DNA of 64,000 bases from Thalassobius sp002708925 (GCF_049803795.1 NZ_JBNAGJ010000004.1:307657-371656); one strand, 5' to 3'; counted from the first letter of the stretch, positions 43,916 to 52,766 are shown. The notes: a model not told the origin generated them from the sequence alone. Numbers and translations: made by a program.

Positions 43916-45724
43916 CTATTTCTGGAACACATAGGTGCCGGGGGCGTCCGCCAGTGGTGGCAGGCCCTTGGTGCCCATGGGAGGTGGGGCCACGGTGGCG
44001 GTTTCTGACTGAACTGCGGTCAGCCAGTCGCGCCATTGCGGCCACCATGATCCGTCCTGCGTGTCATGACTGGCCAGCCATGTATCCGGATCCATATAGA
44101 GCGCGCCAGCCGCGCGATGGCCCTGACGATAGTGTCGGCGCGGGTGCCCCGGCTCGCTGACGATCCCGCCATTATGCCCGCCTTTGGCCAGGATGAAAGT
44201 CAGGTCTCCGTCGGTGAACAGAGCGGTCTTGTAGACGGATTTCCAGGGCGCGATATGGTCTTTCTCGGTGCCGACAACGAAAAAGGGCACCTTTACGTCC
44301 TTCAGCGCAATGACGTGGCCTTCGACGGCGTAACGGCCTGCGGTTAAACGATTTTCCATGAACAGGCTGCGCAGATATTGCGAGTGCATCCGATAGGGCA
44401 TTCGCGTTGCATCCTGATTCCAGACCGAGATGTCGGCGGCCTTTTCATCCACCCCCATCAGATAACGGCGCACCGCGCGGGTCCAGATCAGATCTTCGGC
44501 GCGCAGGGCCTGAAAGGCGCCGCTCATCTGTCGTTGATCCAGATAGCCCTGATCCCACATCATATCATCCAGATACGCGACCTGACTTTCGTCCAGAAAC
44601 AGCATCAGTTCTCCGGCTTCGGTGAAATCCGTTTGCGCAGCCAGCAGCGTGACCGAGGCCAGCCGGTTATCCTCATCCCGCGCCATCGTCGCGGCCGAGA
44701 TCGACAGGATCGTCCCCCCCAGACAATAGCCGCAGGCGTGGATTTTCTGATCGGGCACGATCTGGGAAATTGCGTCCAGCGCGGCCATGACGCCTTGGGT
44801 GCGGTAATCGTCCAGCTCCAGATTCCGTTGGGATTCGGACGGGTTGACCCAGGAAATCGCGAAGACGGTAAAGCCCTGAGCGACCAGATAGTTGATCAGC
44901 GAATTATGCGGGCTGAGATCCAGGATATAGTATTTCATGATCCAGGCGGGCACGATCAGGATCGGCTCGGCCTGCACGGTATCTGTCTGCGGGGCGTATT
45001 GGATCAGCTCCAGCAGTTCATTGCGATACACGACCTTGCCGGGGGTGCAGGCCAGGGTCCGCCCGACTACGAAATCGCCAGTGTCGGCATGAGTCTCGCC
45101 TGTCGCCAGATCTTCAAGATCCTGACGCAGCAATTCAAACCCGTCGATGATGGATTGCCCCTTGGTATCGCGGGCGGTTTGCAGAATTTCCGGGTTGAGC
45201 GCAGGAATATTGGAGGGCGCGATCAGGTCCAGCATCTGCCGCACCATAAAGGACACGCGGTCCATGTTTTGTTTCTGCGCGCCGGGCACGCAGCAGGTGG
45301 CCCGATCCCACCAATCCTGCGCTGCCAGAAAGCTTTGCTCTAACATGTTGAAGGGCGGTTTCTGCCAATCGGGATGGGTAAAACGATGGTCCGAGGCTTT
45401 GGGGCGGAAAGGGGCTTCGGCCGTGCCTCGGGTTTGGCTGGTCAGATAGCTGCCCAGCTTGGCCGCATTTTTCTGGGCCTGCTCGATCATTTCCAGCTGT
45501 CGGCCCGGTGCAGTGGCCAGATGCGCCAGCCAGTCCGTCCAGGCCGCCGCCGCCGCATAGGGTGACAACCCCGAGGTCATGCGCGCCATCGAGGCCCGGA
45601 TCACCTTGTCATAGGTTTCGTATTTGTGCTGCTCGGGCGTTGGCAGCCGGAGGGCCGGAACCTGAGGCACCTTTGCGGGCAGTTGCACTTCGGCGGTGGG
45701 GCGGGGCTGCGTTTGCGTGGACAT
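43916..45724 (-). CDS. phaC: Class I poly(R)-hydroxyalkanoate synthase PhaC
   Basis: A 602-residue synthase that polymerises hydroxyacyl-CoA into PHA storage granules. The lipase-like box with the catalytic cysteine is CGYCLGGT (near residue 330); the catalytic Asp is in VVGTEKDHIAPW and the His in AKGGHNGG. Other family marks are PAWIMKYYILDLSPHNSL and FAISWVNP. The length fits class I. Its 3' end faces the pseudo-caspase gene with only 2 bp between stops. No phaP, phaR or phaZ lies nearby. A TTGAC-N4-GTCAA box sits about 60 bp upstream. Confidence 0.94.
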   Translation of the reverse strand: MSTQTQPRPTAEVQLPAKVPQVPALRLPTPEQHKYETYDKVIRASMARMTSGLSPYAAAAAWTDWLAHLATAPGRQLEMIEQAQKNAAKLGSYLTSQTRGTAEAPFRPKASDHRFTHPDWQKPPFNMLEQSFLAAQDWWDRATCCVPGAQKQNMDRVSFMVRQMLDLIAPSNIPALNPEILQTARDTKGQSIIDGFELLRQDLEDLATGETHADTGDFVVGRTLACTPGKVVYRNELLELIQYAPQTDTVQAEPILIVPAWIMKYYILDLSPHNSLINYLVAQGFTVFAISWVNPSESQRNLELDDYRTQGVMAALDAISQIVPDQKIHACGYCLGGTILSISAATMARDEDNRLASVTLLAAQTDFTEAGELMLFLDESQVAYLDDMMWDQGYLDQRQMSGAFQALRAEDLIWTRAVRRYLMGVDEKAADISVWNQDATRMPYRMHSQYLRSLFMENRLTAGRYAVEGHVIALKDVKVPFFVVGTEKDHIAPWKSVYKTALFTDGDLTFILAKGGHNGGIVSEPGHPRRHYRQGHRAAGALYMDPDTWLASHDTQDGSWWPQWRDWLTAVQSETATVAPPPMGTKGLPPLADAPGTYVFQK

Positions 45725-45784
45725 GAGACACCTATCAATCGGCCTGTTTCACATCGGCTATGGCATAAGACCCGTGTCGGTTTC

Positions 45785-45798
45785 TTGACCGGAGTCAA
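45785..45798 (-). promoter_or_regulatory. FNR/FixK-type box upstream of phaC
   Basis: TTGAC-CGGA-GTCAA is a perfect interrupted palindrome that fits the TTGAY-N4-RTCAA consensus of Crp/Fnr family regulators. Its centre lies 67 bp upstream of the phaC ATG, suitable for class II activation with a transcription start near 45750. A TGCTGCATTCGCAA sequence next to it (45802-45815) resembles TGC-rich PhaR targets, but weakly. Confidence 0.5.
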
Positions 45799-45819
45799 AA
45801 ATGCTGCATTCGCAAAGAA

Positions 45820-45853
45820 AAAGACCGCCCAGGATGAACCGGGGCGGTCTTTT
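45820..45853 (-). terminator. Intrinsic terminator of rpmJ
   Basis: On the minus strand AAAAGACCGCCC pairs with GGGCGGTCTTTTT around CGGTTCATCCT, ending in a T-rich tract. It lies 22 bp after the L36 stop codon and ahead of the phaC promoter region. Confidence 0.88.
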
Positions 45854-45874
45854 GCTCAAACTCTGAACGGTTCC

Positions 45875-46000
45875 TTAACCCTGGCGGGCTTTGAAACGAC
45901 GCTGAGTTTTGTTGATCACGTAGACGCGGCCTTTGCGGCGCACGATACGGCAATCGCGGTGACGCTGCTTGAGCGAGCGGAGCGAGTTCTTGACCTTCAT
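45875..46000 (-). CDS. rpmJ: 50S ribosomal protein L36
   Basis: A 41-residue protein beginning MKVKNSLRSLKQRHRD and ending NKTQRRFKARQG, the alphaproteobacterial form of L36. Only one cysteine remains, so the zinc-binding C-x2-C set of classic L36 is missing; this is the zinc-independent type. AAGGAGAGG precedes the ATG. It lies 68 bp downstream of tRNA-Val on the same strand and may be co-transcribed with it. Confidence 0.95.
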   Translation of the reverse strand: MKVKNSLRSLKQRHRDCRIVRRKGRVYVINKTQRRFKARQG

Positions 46001-46068
46001 GGTCCTCTCCTTCATTCGCGGCGCCGGGCGCCTTGGGTTGCGGGTCGCTTCGTCAGAAGCGAAAGAAA

Positions 46069-46143
46069 TGGTGGGCGATACAAGGATCGAACTTGTGACC
46101 CCTTCGATGTCAACGAAGTGCTCTACCGCTGAGCTAATCGCCC
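46069..46143 (-). tRNA. tRNA-Val (GAC)
   Basis: A 75-nt tRNA including an encoded CCA. The acceptor stem GGGCGAT pairs with ATCGCCC; the anticodon stem-loop CTTCG-TTGACAT-CGAAG gives anticodon GAC. The T-arm has GTTCGATCC. A hairpin (46045-46062) without T-run follows on the minus strand, between the tRNA and rpmJ. Confidence 0.95.
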
Positions 46144-46166
46144 GTATTTATCCGATTTGGCCCCGT

Positions 46167-46199
46167 GCCCCTAAAGAAAGGGGCGCGGAATTCCGCGCC
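46167..46199. other. Two overlapping palindromes upstream of tRNA-Val
   Basis: GCCCCT/AGGGGC (46167-46172 and 46179-46184) forms one hairpin, and GGCGCGGAATTCCGCGCC (46182-46199) is a perfect 18-bp palindrome. They share three bases, so the two RNA folds exclude each other. The role is unknown. Confidence 0.6.
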
Positions 46200-46293
46200 G
46201 GTTCGCGCTCTATAAAAGGAGTCGGCGGGGGGATCAAGGGCTTTTGGTCACAAGAATATTCAGTCTATGATATTTCCTGTAACAGGAGTGACA

Positions 46294-47154
46294 ATGTCCC
46301 AGCCCGCCTTTCGCCTGATGATGCCGAAAACACGCACGACCAGCGTGATTTTCGCGTCTCCTCATAGCAGTCGGGCCTATCCTGCCCGCTTTTTGCGGCA
46401 ATCGGTGCTGGATGAACATATGATTCGCTCATCCGAGGATGCTTTTGTCGATCAATTGTTCCAGGCCGTGCCCGATCATGGGGCACCTTTTCTGGAGGCA
46501 GGCGCCCCGCGGGCCTATATCGACATGAATCGCAGCCCGGATGAGCTGGACCCCGCGTTGATTCGCGGACTGAAGACCACAACCTATAACCCGCGAATCG
46601 TGTCCGGCCTGGGGGTGGTGCCGCGCGTGGTGGCCAATTCGCGCTGCATTTATCGCGGAAAACTGGATATGTCCGAGGTCCGCGCTCGCCTGGATGGCTA
46701 TTGGTATCCCTATCATGCCTGTCTGCAATCGCTTCTGTCCGAATCGCATGATCAGTTCGACGAGGCGATTCTGGTCGATTGTCACTCGATGCCGCACGAG
46801 GCGCTGGACGGGCTGGTTCGCACCGGCACACGCCGCCCCGAGGTGGTGCTGGGCGACAGATTCGGCGCGGCTTCGGCGTCTTTGGTGATGGATGTGATCG
46901 AACAGGCCTTTGTGGATGAGGGGCTGAACGTATCGCGCAACGTGCCCTTTGCGGGGGCATATACGGCGCAGCATTATGGGCGTCCGTCGCGGCGCCAGCA
47001 TGTGATTCAGGTTGAGATTGACCGCTCGCTTTATATGAACGAGGCGCTGATCCGGCCGAACAATAATTTCCAGAAGATGCAGGAACTGATCACGCGGGTG
47101 GTGGCCAAAATCACGGATTTCGGCGCGTCGCAGCGCAAACTGGCGGCCGAGTGA
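46294..47154 (+). CDS. N-formylglutamate amidohydrolase family protein
   Basis: A 286-residue hydrolase of the N-formylglutamate deformylase (HutG-like) family, which releases formate and glutamate in histidine breakdown. The N-terminal VIFASPHSSRAYP carries a zinc-ligand His, ILVDCHSMPHEAL a second metal-binding segment, and the end has HVIQVEIDRSLYMNE. ATG 46294 has CAGGAG 6 bp upstream. No other hut gene is adjacent, so a broader deformylase role is possible. Its stop codon abuts the stop of the convergent dinB gene with no gap (TGATCA). Confidence 0.88.
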   Translation: MSQPAFRLMMPKTRTTSVIFASPHSSRAYPARFLRQSVLDEHMIRSSEDAFVDQLFQAVPDHGAPFLEAGAPRAYIDMNRSPDELDPALIRGLKTTTYNPRIVSGLGVVPRVVANSRCIYRGKLDMSEVRARLDGYWYPYHACLQSLLSESHDQFDEAILVDCHSMPHEALDGLVRTGTRRPEVVLGDRFGAASASLVMDVIEQAFVDEGLNVSRNVPFAGAYTAQHYGRPSRRQHVIQVEIDRSLYMNEALIRPNNNFQKMQELITRVVAKITDFGASQRKLAAE

Positions 47155-48408
47155 TCAGCGCAGGGCGCGCCCTTTGACGATGGCATCCTTGCCGAATCTT
47201 TTGCGAATCTCATCGGTGGCGCGTTCGGCGCGGCTGCGGGTCCGGGCGTCGGGGTCCAGCAGGTCCGGAGCCAGTTCGGTTTCCGTTTCGGGGTGCAGTT
47301 CGGACAGGCCGACGCCTATCAGACGGTAGGGGCCATCCCCCGGCACCCGGTCGAACAAGGCGCGGGCCACGCGATAGATGCGGTCGGCCAGTTGGACGGG
47401 TTCGTGCTGGCTTTGGCGGCGGGAAATCAGGCTGTGATCGGCGCGTTTCAGTTTCAGCGACACCACCCGCCCGGCCAGCCCCCGTGCCTTGGCGCGGTCG
47501 GCGACTTTTTCGGACAGGCGCCACAGATGGCCATCCAGAATGTCGGGATTGGCGGTGTCCTCGAAAAATGTGGTTTCATTCGAGATGGATTTGATCGGGT
47601 CATGGGCGGACACCGCGCGCCGATCCTGCCCGCGGGCCAGAAAATACAGCCTGTCGCCCATGCCTCCGAATCTGTGATGCAGCTCTTTGCGATCCCAGCG
47701 CAGCAAATCGGTGAAGGTGCGAATGCCGGCCCTTTCCAGCGCCGATTGCGTGGCCTGGCCGACGCCCCAGATCATCCGCACGGGCTTATCGTGCAGGAAA
47801 TCGGCGGTTTCGGCCCGGCCAATCACGGAAAACCCGTGCGGTTTATCCAGATCCGAGGCAACCTTGGCCAGGAATTTGTTGTGGCTCAGCCCGATCGAGC
47901 CAGTCACCCCCAATTCATCCTTCATGCGTTTGGTCAGCCGGGCCAGCATCACTGCGGGTGGGGCCCCGTGTAGGCGTTCGGTGCCGCTGAGATCCATAAA
48001 AGCCTCGTCCAGCGAGAGCGGCTGAATCGAGGGCGTCAGTTCCTCCATCATGGCGCGAATGGCGCGGCTGACTTCGACATACAGCTGCATCCGGGGCGCG
48101 ATCACCACCGCGTCGGGGCACAGTTTCAGCGCCTTGAACATTGGCATCGCCGAGCGCACCCCGCGAATGCGCGCCACATAGCAGGCCGTGGACACCACCC
48201 CGCGTTTGCCGCCTCCGATAATGACGGGTTTGTCCGCCAGTTCGGGATTTTCACGTTTCTCGACGCTGGCATAGAAGGCATCGCAATCCATATGTGCGAT
48301 GGACAAATCGAACAGTTCCGGATGCGCAATCACGCGTGGGCGCCCGCATTCGGGGCAGCGGGTGCCCGTTTCGAAACGGGTCAGGCAATCTCGGCACAGG
48401 GCGGGCAT
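47155..48408 (-). CDS. dinB: DNA polymerase IV (Y family) with N-terminal zinc-ribbon-like segment
   Basis: A 417-residue translesion polymerase. The catalytic acidic residues are in HMDCDAFYASVE and SLDEAFMDLSG; the helix-hairpin-helix and little-finger regions follow (MIWGVGQATQSALERAGI). Residues 1-25 add a CxxC-x9-CxxC pattern (C5, C8, C18, C21) absent from E. coli DinB, which probably binds zinc. No LexA box (GTTC-N7-GTTC) is seen in the 58 bp upstream of the start. It lies divergent to the NUDIX gene. Confidence 0.93.
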   Translation of the reverse strand: MPALCRDCLTRFETGTRCPECGRPRVIAHPELFDLSIAHMDCDAFYASVEKRENPELADKPVIIGGGKRGVVSTACYVARIRGVRSAMPMFKALKLCPDAVVIAPRMQLYVEVSRAIRAMMEELTPSIQPLSLDEAFMDLSGTERLHGAPPAVMLARLTKRMKDELGVTGSIGLSHNKFLAKVASDLDKPHGFSVIGRAETADFLHDKPVRMIWGVGQATQSALERAGIRTFTDLLRWDRKELHHRFGGMGDRLYFLARGQDRRAVSAHDPIKSISNETTFFEDTANPDILDGHLWRLSEKVADRAKARGLAGRVVSLKLKRADHSLISRRQSQHEPVQLADRIYRVARALFDRVPGDGPYRLIGVGLSELHPETETELAPDLLDPDARTRSRAERATDEIRKRFGKDAIVKGRALR

Positions 48409-48466
48409 GGATCAGAGTTTCGTGAGGATCATGGGCAAGTCACATACGCGGGATTATATCTCAGGC

Positions 48467-48889
48467 ATGAGCGAAAATACAGAATTCCGGGGCGCGAAAC
48501 TGGCGCTGTTTGTTGGGTCGAAACTGGCGGTTATCATGCGCGATGATCGGCCCGGTCTGGTCTGGGCTGGCCATTTGGATCTGCCCGGCGGCGGGCGCGA
48601 GGGGCGCGAAACCCCCGAGGCCTGCGCCCTGCGTGAAACGCGCGAGGAACTGGGAATCACCCTTTCTGATCAGGATCTTGTCTGGAAACGCTGTTTCCGT
48701 GCCAGCACCGGAGAGCCGGTCTGGTTTTTTGCCGCACACCTGCCCGAGGCGCGGGCCGCAGAGATACGGCTGGGGGATGAGGGGCAATACTGGCAGCTGA
48801 TGCCGGCGCAGGCCTATTTCGATCATCCCCGCGCCATCCCTCATTTTGCGGCGCGGGTGAAAATGTATCTGGCCCAGGCCGCGGTTTAG
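48467..48889 (+). CDS. NUDIX hydrolase
   Basis: A 140-residue pyrophosphohydrolase. The complete Nudix box G-x5-E-x7-REU-x-EE-x-GU is present in GGREGRETPEACALRETREELGI (read as two overlapping halves). Substrate unknown; MutT-like sanitising of oxidised nucleotides is one option. I chose ATG 48467, which puts the beta-strand core near residue 8; ATG 48431 is possible but its GAGGA is only 2-3 bp away. Its last 4 bp overlap the convergent pyrF stop. Confidence 0.87.
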   Translation: MSENTEFRGAKLALFVGSKLAVIMRDDRPGLVWAGHLDLPGGGREGRETPEACALRETREELGITLSDQDLVWKRCFRASTGEPVWFFAAHLPEARAAEIRLGDEGQYWQLMPAQAYFDHPRAIPHFAARVKMYLAQAAV

Positions 48890-49593
48890 ACTTTGGCGAT
48901 TTCGGACAGGATGGCCTGCGTGGCGGCGCGCGGGTCTTCGGCGGCATAGATCGGGCGGCCGACCACGATGTGATCGGCACCATCGTGCAGGGCCTGCGCC
49001 GGGGTCGCGACGCGTTTCTGATCGCCCAGGGCTGCGCCCGCCGGGCGCACGCCGGGGGTGACGATCAGGCGATTTTCAGCCTGGGGCAGGGCGCGGATCA
49101 AAGCGGCCTCTTGCGGGCTGGCGATTACGCCATCGGCCCCGGCCTCGAGCGCATTTGCCGCCCGTTCGAGAACCAGATCCTTCATTTCACCGGGTTTGAT
49201 CAGCCCGGCATCCAGATCGTCCCGGTCCAGCGAGGTCAGGATGGTCACCGCCAGAATTTTCAGATCTTTGCCCGCAGCACCCTCTTTGGCGGCGCGGACG
49301 ACGTGCGGGTCGCCGTGGACCGTCAGGAAATCCAGATCGAACTGCGCAACGCCCCGCACCGCGCGCTCGACCGTGGCGCCGATATCGAAGAACTTCATAT
49401 CCAGAAAAATACGCTTGCCGTGTTCCTGCTTCAGCTCGTTCGCCAGAGCCAGACCGCCGCCGGTCAGCATCCCCAGCCCGATTTTGTAAAAAGAGACCGC
49501 ATCATTCAGCGTCTCGGCCAATTCCATCCCCGCCACGACATTGGGGACGTCCAGGGCAACGATCAGGCGGTCATCGGGTTGGCGGGGGGACAT
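48886..49593 (-). CDS. pyrF: Orotidine 5'-phosphate decarboxylase
   Basis: A 235-residue TIM-barrel enzyme for the last step of UMP synthesis. The N-terminal LIVALDVPN, the catalytic D-x-K-x2-D pattern in FLDMKFFDIGATV and the phosphate-binding TPGVRPAG and VVGRPIY are all present. It is convergent with the NUDIX gene and downstream (same strand) of an 86-residue ORF. Confidence 0.95.
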   Translation of the reverse strand: MSPRQPDDRLIVALDVPNVVAGMELAETLNDAVSFYKIGLGMLTGGGLALANELKQEHGKRIFLDMKFFDIGATVERAVRGVAQFDLDFLTVHGDPHVVRAAKEGAAGKDLKILAVTILTSLDRDDLDAGLIKPGEMKDLVLERAANALEAGADGVIASPQEAALIRALPQAENRLIVTPGVRPAGAALGDQKRVATPAQALHDGADHIVVGRPIYAAEDPRAATQAILSEIAKV

Positions 49594-49645
49594 GGGCAGC
49601 TCCTACGATTGAATTGTGCCCTTTTCGCGATATCCCCCCGAAGCG

Positions 49646-49906
49646 TCAAGCATCCCGCGACATCTGCGGTGCGGCGATCAGCTTGCGTTGTGGCCGCTGG
49701 GCCTGATTGCGGTGCTCGGGCATCCGGTCCAACTGGCGAAAGGCATCACGCAACAATGCGGCCCGGCTGCGCCCGGTGTCCGGGATCGGCGCATCGCATT
49801 GCAGTACGATGTTCCGGCCGCCGCTGACAAGGGACACGACACCACAGACCCGCCGGCAGGCAGGTGTTTCGCGCATCTGGGAAATGCTAACTTCGATTAC
49901 ATCCAT
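49646..49906 (-). CDS. Hypothetical 86-residue protein
   Basis: A short minus-strand frame between clpB and pyrF. The sequence is protein-like (VCGVVSLVSGGRNIVLQCDAP, then SRAALLRDAFRQLDRMPEH) with a beta-rich first half and an amphipathic helix, ending in a basic tail. The ribosome site is weak. I do not recognise a family. It is the best coding candidate in the 522-bp gap between pyrF and clpB. Confidence 0.5.
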   Translation of the reverse strand: MDVIEVSISQMRETPACRRVCGVVSLVSGGRNIVLQCDAPIPDTGRSRAALLRDAFRQLDRMPEHRNQAQRPQRKLIAAPQMSRDA

Positions 49907-50010
49907 GCCGTGCCCCCTTGCTTTGTGCCTTTGTTTTAGGGGCCGGACTTTAACAGCCGGTTTCCAAATCCGTGGCCCCGAAAATTTTCACTATTTTGGG
50001 CGGTGCAGGG

Positions 50011-50043
50011 CTTGAAGCGGCGCAGGCCGATTGCCACCTTAAC
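50011..50043 (+). promoter_or_regulatory. Candidate heat-shock promoter of clpB
   Basis: CTTGAA at 50011-50016 is followed 17 bp later by CCACCTTA, resembling an alphaproteobacterial RpoH promoter; clpB is a classic RpoH target. The string CTTGAAGCGGCG also occurs, with one base changed, at 26850. Confidence 0.4.
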
Positions 50044-50115
50044 GATAAGGTCCGAAACTGGATGTGCCGCATGGGCGGGCATCACAAGCCGGACGCTTAT
50101 GAGAAGGAGAGAACC

Positions 50116-52734
50116 ATGGACTTGAACAAGTTCACGGAGCGGTCGCGCGGCTTCATTCAGGCTGCTCAGACGATCGCCATGCGCGAAGGCCATCAACGCC
50201 TGCTGCCCGAACATATACTCAAAGCGCTGATGGACGACGATCAGGGGCTTAGCGCCAATCTGATCAACCGCGCGGGCGGGAATGCCGCTGCGGTGATTGA
50301 GGCGGTGAATGCCGCCGTTGAAAAACTGCCCAAAGTGTCCGGTGACGCCGGGCAGGTCTATCTGGATAATCTGGCCGGCAAGGTTCTGGCCGAGGCCGAA
50401 GGTATCGCCAAGAAAGCCGGCGATAGCTTTGTTCCGGTGGAGCGTGTGCTGATGGCGCTGGCCATGGTCAAATCCAAGGCCAAGGACGCGCTGGAGGCCG
50501 GGGGCGTGACGCCTCAGAAGCTGAACGGCGCGATCAATGACATCCGCAAGGGGCGGACGGCAGACAGTGCCTCGGCCGAGGAAGGCTATGACGCGCTGAA
50601 GAAATACGCGCGCGATCTGACCGAAGCGGCCGAGCAGGGCAAGATCGACCCGATCATTGGCCGGGACGAGGAAATCCGCCGCTCGATGCAGGTGCTCAGC
50701 CGTCGGACCAAGAACAACCCGGTGCTGATCGGCGAACCCGGTGTGGGTAAGACCGCGATTGCCGAGGGCATGGCCCTGCGGATCGTCAACGGTGACGTGC
50801 CTGAATCTTTGCGCAACAAGAAACTGCTGGCGCTGGACATGGGCGCGCTGATCGCCGGGGCGAAATATCGCGGCGAATTCGAAGAGCGCCTGAAGGCCGT
50901 CCTGACCGAGGTCACCGAGGCCGCCGGGGAAATCATCCTGTTCATCGACGAGATGCACACTCTGGTGGGCGCGGGTAAAACCGACGGTGCGATGGACGCG
51001 GCCAACCTGATCAAACCGGCGCTTGCCCGCGGTGAGCTGCACTGTATCGGCGCGACCACGCTGGATGAGTACCGCAAATACGTGGAAAAAGACGCGGCCC
51101 TGGCCCGCCGGTTCCAGCCCGTCGTGGTCGAGGAACCCACGGTCGAGGACACGATCAGCATCCTGCGCGGCATCAAGGAAAAATACGAGCTGCACCACGG
51201 GGTGCGAATCTCGGATTCGGCGCTGGTGACGGCGGCGACGCTTAGCCATCGCTATATCACCGACCGTTTCCTGCCGGATAAGGCGATTGACCTTGTGGAC
51301 GAGGCCGCCAGCCGTCTGCGGATGGAGGTGGACAGCAAACCCGAAGAGCTGGACCAGCTGGACCGCAACATCCTGCAAATGCAGATCGAGGTGGAGGCCC
51401 TGAAGCTGGAGGATGACGCCGCCAGCAAGGACCGTCTGGAGACGCTGGAAAAGGAACTGGCCGATCTGCAAGACCGCAGTGCCGAATTGACCGCCAAATG
51501 GCAGGCAGAACGCGATAAACTCGCTGGCGCGCGTGATCTGAAGGAACAGCTGGACAAGGCCCGCGCCGATCTGGAAATCGCCAAGCGCGAGGGCAATCTG
51601 GCCAAGGCCGGCGAGCTGTCCTATGGCGTGATCCCGCATCTGGAAAAACAGCTGTCCGAGGCCGAAGCCGCCGAGGAAGAAGGCGTTATGGTCGAAGAGG
51701 CCGTCCGCCCCGAGCAGATCGCTCAGGTGGTGGAACGCTGGACGGGTATCCCGACGGCAAAAATGCTGGAAGGCGAGCGCGAGAAGCTGCTGTCCATGGA
51801 GGACGGCCTGCACAAGCGCGTCATCGGCCAGAATGCCGCTGTACGGGCTGTCGCCAACGCGGTGCGCCGGGCGCGCGCCGGGCTGAACGATGAAAACCGT
51901 CCGCTGGGCAGTTTCCTGTTCCTGGGACCGACCGGCGTGGGGAAAACCGAGCTGACCAAAGCCGTGGCCGAGTTCCTGTTCGACGACGACAGCGCCATGG
52001 TGCGCATTGATATGTCCGAGTTCATGGAGAAACACTCGGTCGCGCGTCTGATCGGGGCGCCTCCGGGCTATGTCGGCTATGACGAAGGCGGTGTCCTGAC
52101 CGAGGCCGTGCGCCGCCGCCCCTATCAGGTGGTGCTGTTCGATGAGGTGGAAAAAGCCCACCCCGACGTGTTCAACGTGCTGCTGCAAGTGCTGGATGAC
52201 GGCGTTCTGACCGATGGTCAGGGCCGCACGGTGGACTTCAAGCAGACGCTGATCATCCTGACCTCGAACCTTGGGGCGCAGGCGCTGAGCCAATTGCCCG
52301 AAGGCGCGGACAGTGCGGATGCCAAACGCGACGTGATGGATGCCGTTCGGGCGCACTTCCGCCCCGAATTCCTGAACCGCCTGGACGAGCTGATCATCTT
52401 CGATCGCCTTGCCCGCGCGGATATGGACGGGATCGTGGACATCCAGCTGGGTCTGCTGAGCAAACGTCTGGCGCAGCGCAAGATCAGCTTGGCTCTGGAC
52501 GAACCCGCGCGCAAATGGCTGGCGGATGAAGGGTACGACCCGGTGTTCGGGGCCCGCCCGCTGAAACGGGTGATCCAGCGCGCCTTGCAGGATCCTCTGG
52601 CCGAGCTGCTGCTGGCGGGTGACATCAAGGACGGGACCGCCGTACCCGTCACCGCAGGCCCCGAGGGGCTGATCATCGGTGAACGTGTCGGCAATACCAA
52701 CCAGGAACCGCCGCAGGACACGGTTGTGCATTAA
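50116..52734 (+). CDS. clpB: ATP-dependent chaperone ClpB
   Basis: An 872-residue disaggregase that works with DnaK to rescue aggregated proteins. Order: Clp-N domain (about 1-145), first AAA+ module (Walker A GEPGVGKTA near 205, Walker B IILFIDEMHTLVGAG), the coiled-coil middle domain (about 400-525) and the second AAA+ module (Walker A GPTGVGKTE near 605, VVLFDEVEKAH). The middle domain separates it from ClpA/ClpC. ATG 50116 has AAGGAGAG upstream; the frame is open to 49972, but the extension is not family-like. Confidence 0.96.
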   Translation: MDLNKFTERSRGFIQAAQTIAMREGHQRLLPEHILKALMDDDQGLSANLINRAGGNAAAVIEAVNAAVEKLPKVSGDAGQVYLDNLAGKVLAEAEGIAKKAGDSFVPVERVLMALAMVKSKAKDALEAGGVTPQKLNGAINDIRKGRTADSASAEEGYDALKKYARDLTEAAEQGKIDPIIGRDEEIRRSMQVLSRRTKNNPVLIGEPGVGKTAIAEGMALRIVNGDVPESLRNKKLLALDMGALIAGAKYRGEFEERLKAVLTEVTEAAGEIILFIDEMHTLVGAGKTDGAMDAANLIKPALARGELHCIGATTLDEYRKYVEKDAALARRFQPVVVEEPTVEDTISILRGIKEKYELHHGVRISDSALVTAATLSHRYITDRFLPDKAIDLVDEAASRLRMEVDSKPEELDQLDRNILQMQIEVEALKLEDDAASKDRLETLEKELADLQDRSAELTAKWQAERDKLAGARDLKEQLDKARADLEIAKREGNLAKAGELSYGVIPHLEKQLSEAEAAEEEGVMVEEAVRPEQIAQVVERWTGIPTAKMLEGEREKLLSMEDGLHKRVIGQNAAVRAVANAVRRARAGLNDENRPLGSFLFLGPTGVGKTELTKAVAEFLFDDDSAMVRIDMSEFMEKHSVARLIGAPPGYVGYDEGGVLTEAVRRRPYQVVLFDEVEKAHPDVFNVLLQVLDDGVLTDGQGRTVDFKQTLIILTSNLGAQALSQLPEGADSADAKRDVMDAVRAHFRPEFLNRLDELIIFDRLARADMDGIVDIQLGLLSKRLAQRKISLALDEPARKWLADEGYDPVFGARPLKRVIQRALQDPLAELLLAGDIKDGTAVPVTAGPEGLIIGERVGNTNQEPPQDTVVH

Positions 52735-52738
52735 CATC

Positions 52739-52766
52739 AAAGCCCGCTGGAAACGGCGGGCTTTTC
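52739..52766 (+). terminator. Intrinsic terminator of clpB
   Basis: AAAGCCCGC pairs with GCGGGCTTT around TGGAAACG, followed by TCTTT. It begins 5 bp after the clpB stop codon. Confidence 0.92.

Noticed and set aside
48409..48466. SOS box upstream of dinB
   Set aside because: No GTTC-N7-GTTC pattern was found in the short gap, so LexA control is not supported here.
49936..52740. 934-residue minus-strand ORF opposite clpB
   Set aside because: It covers the whole clpB gene in antisense and has no family features, while ClpB motifs are complete on the plus strand.
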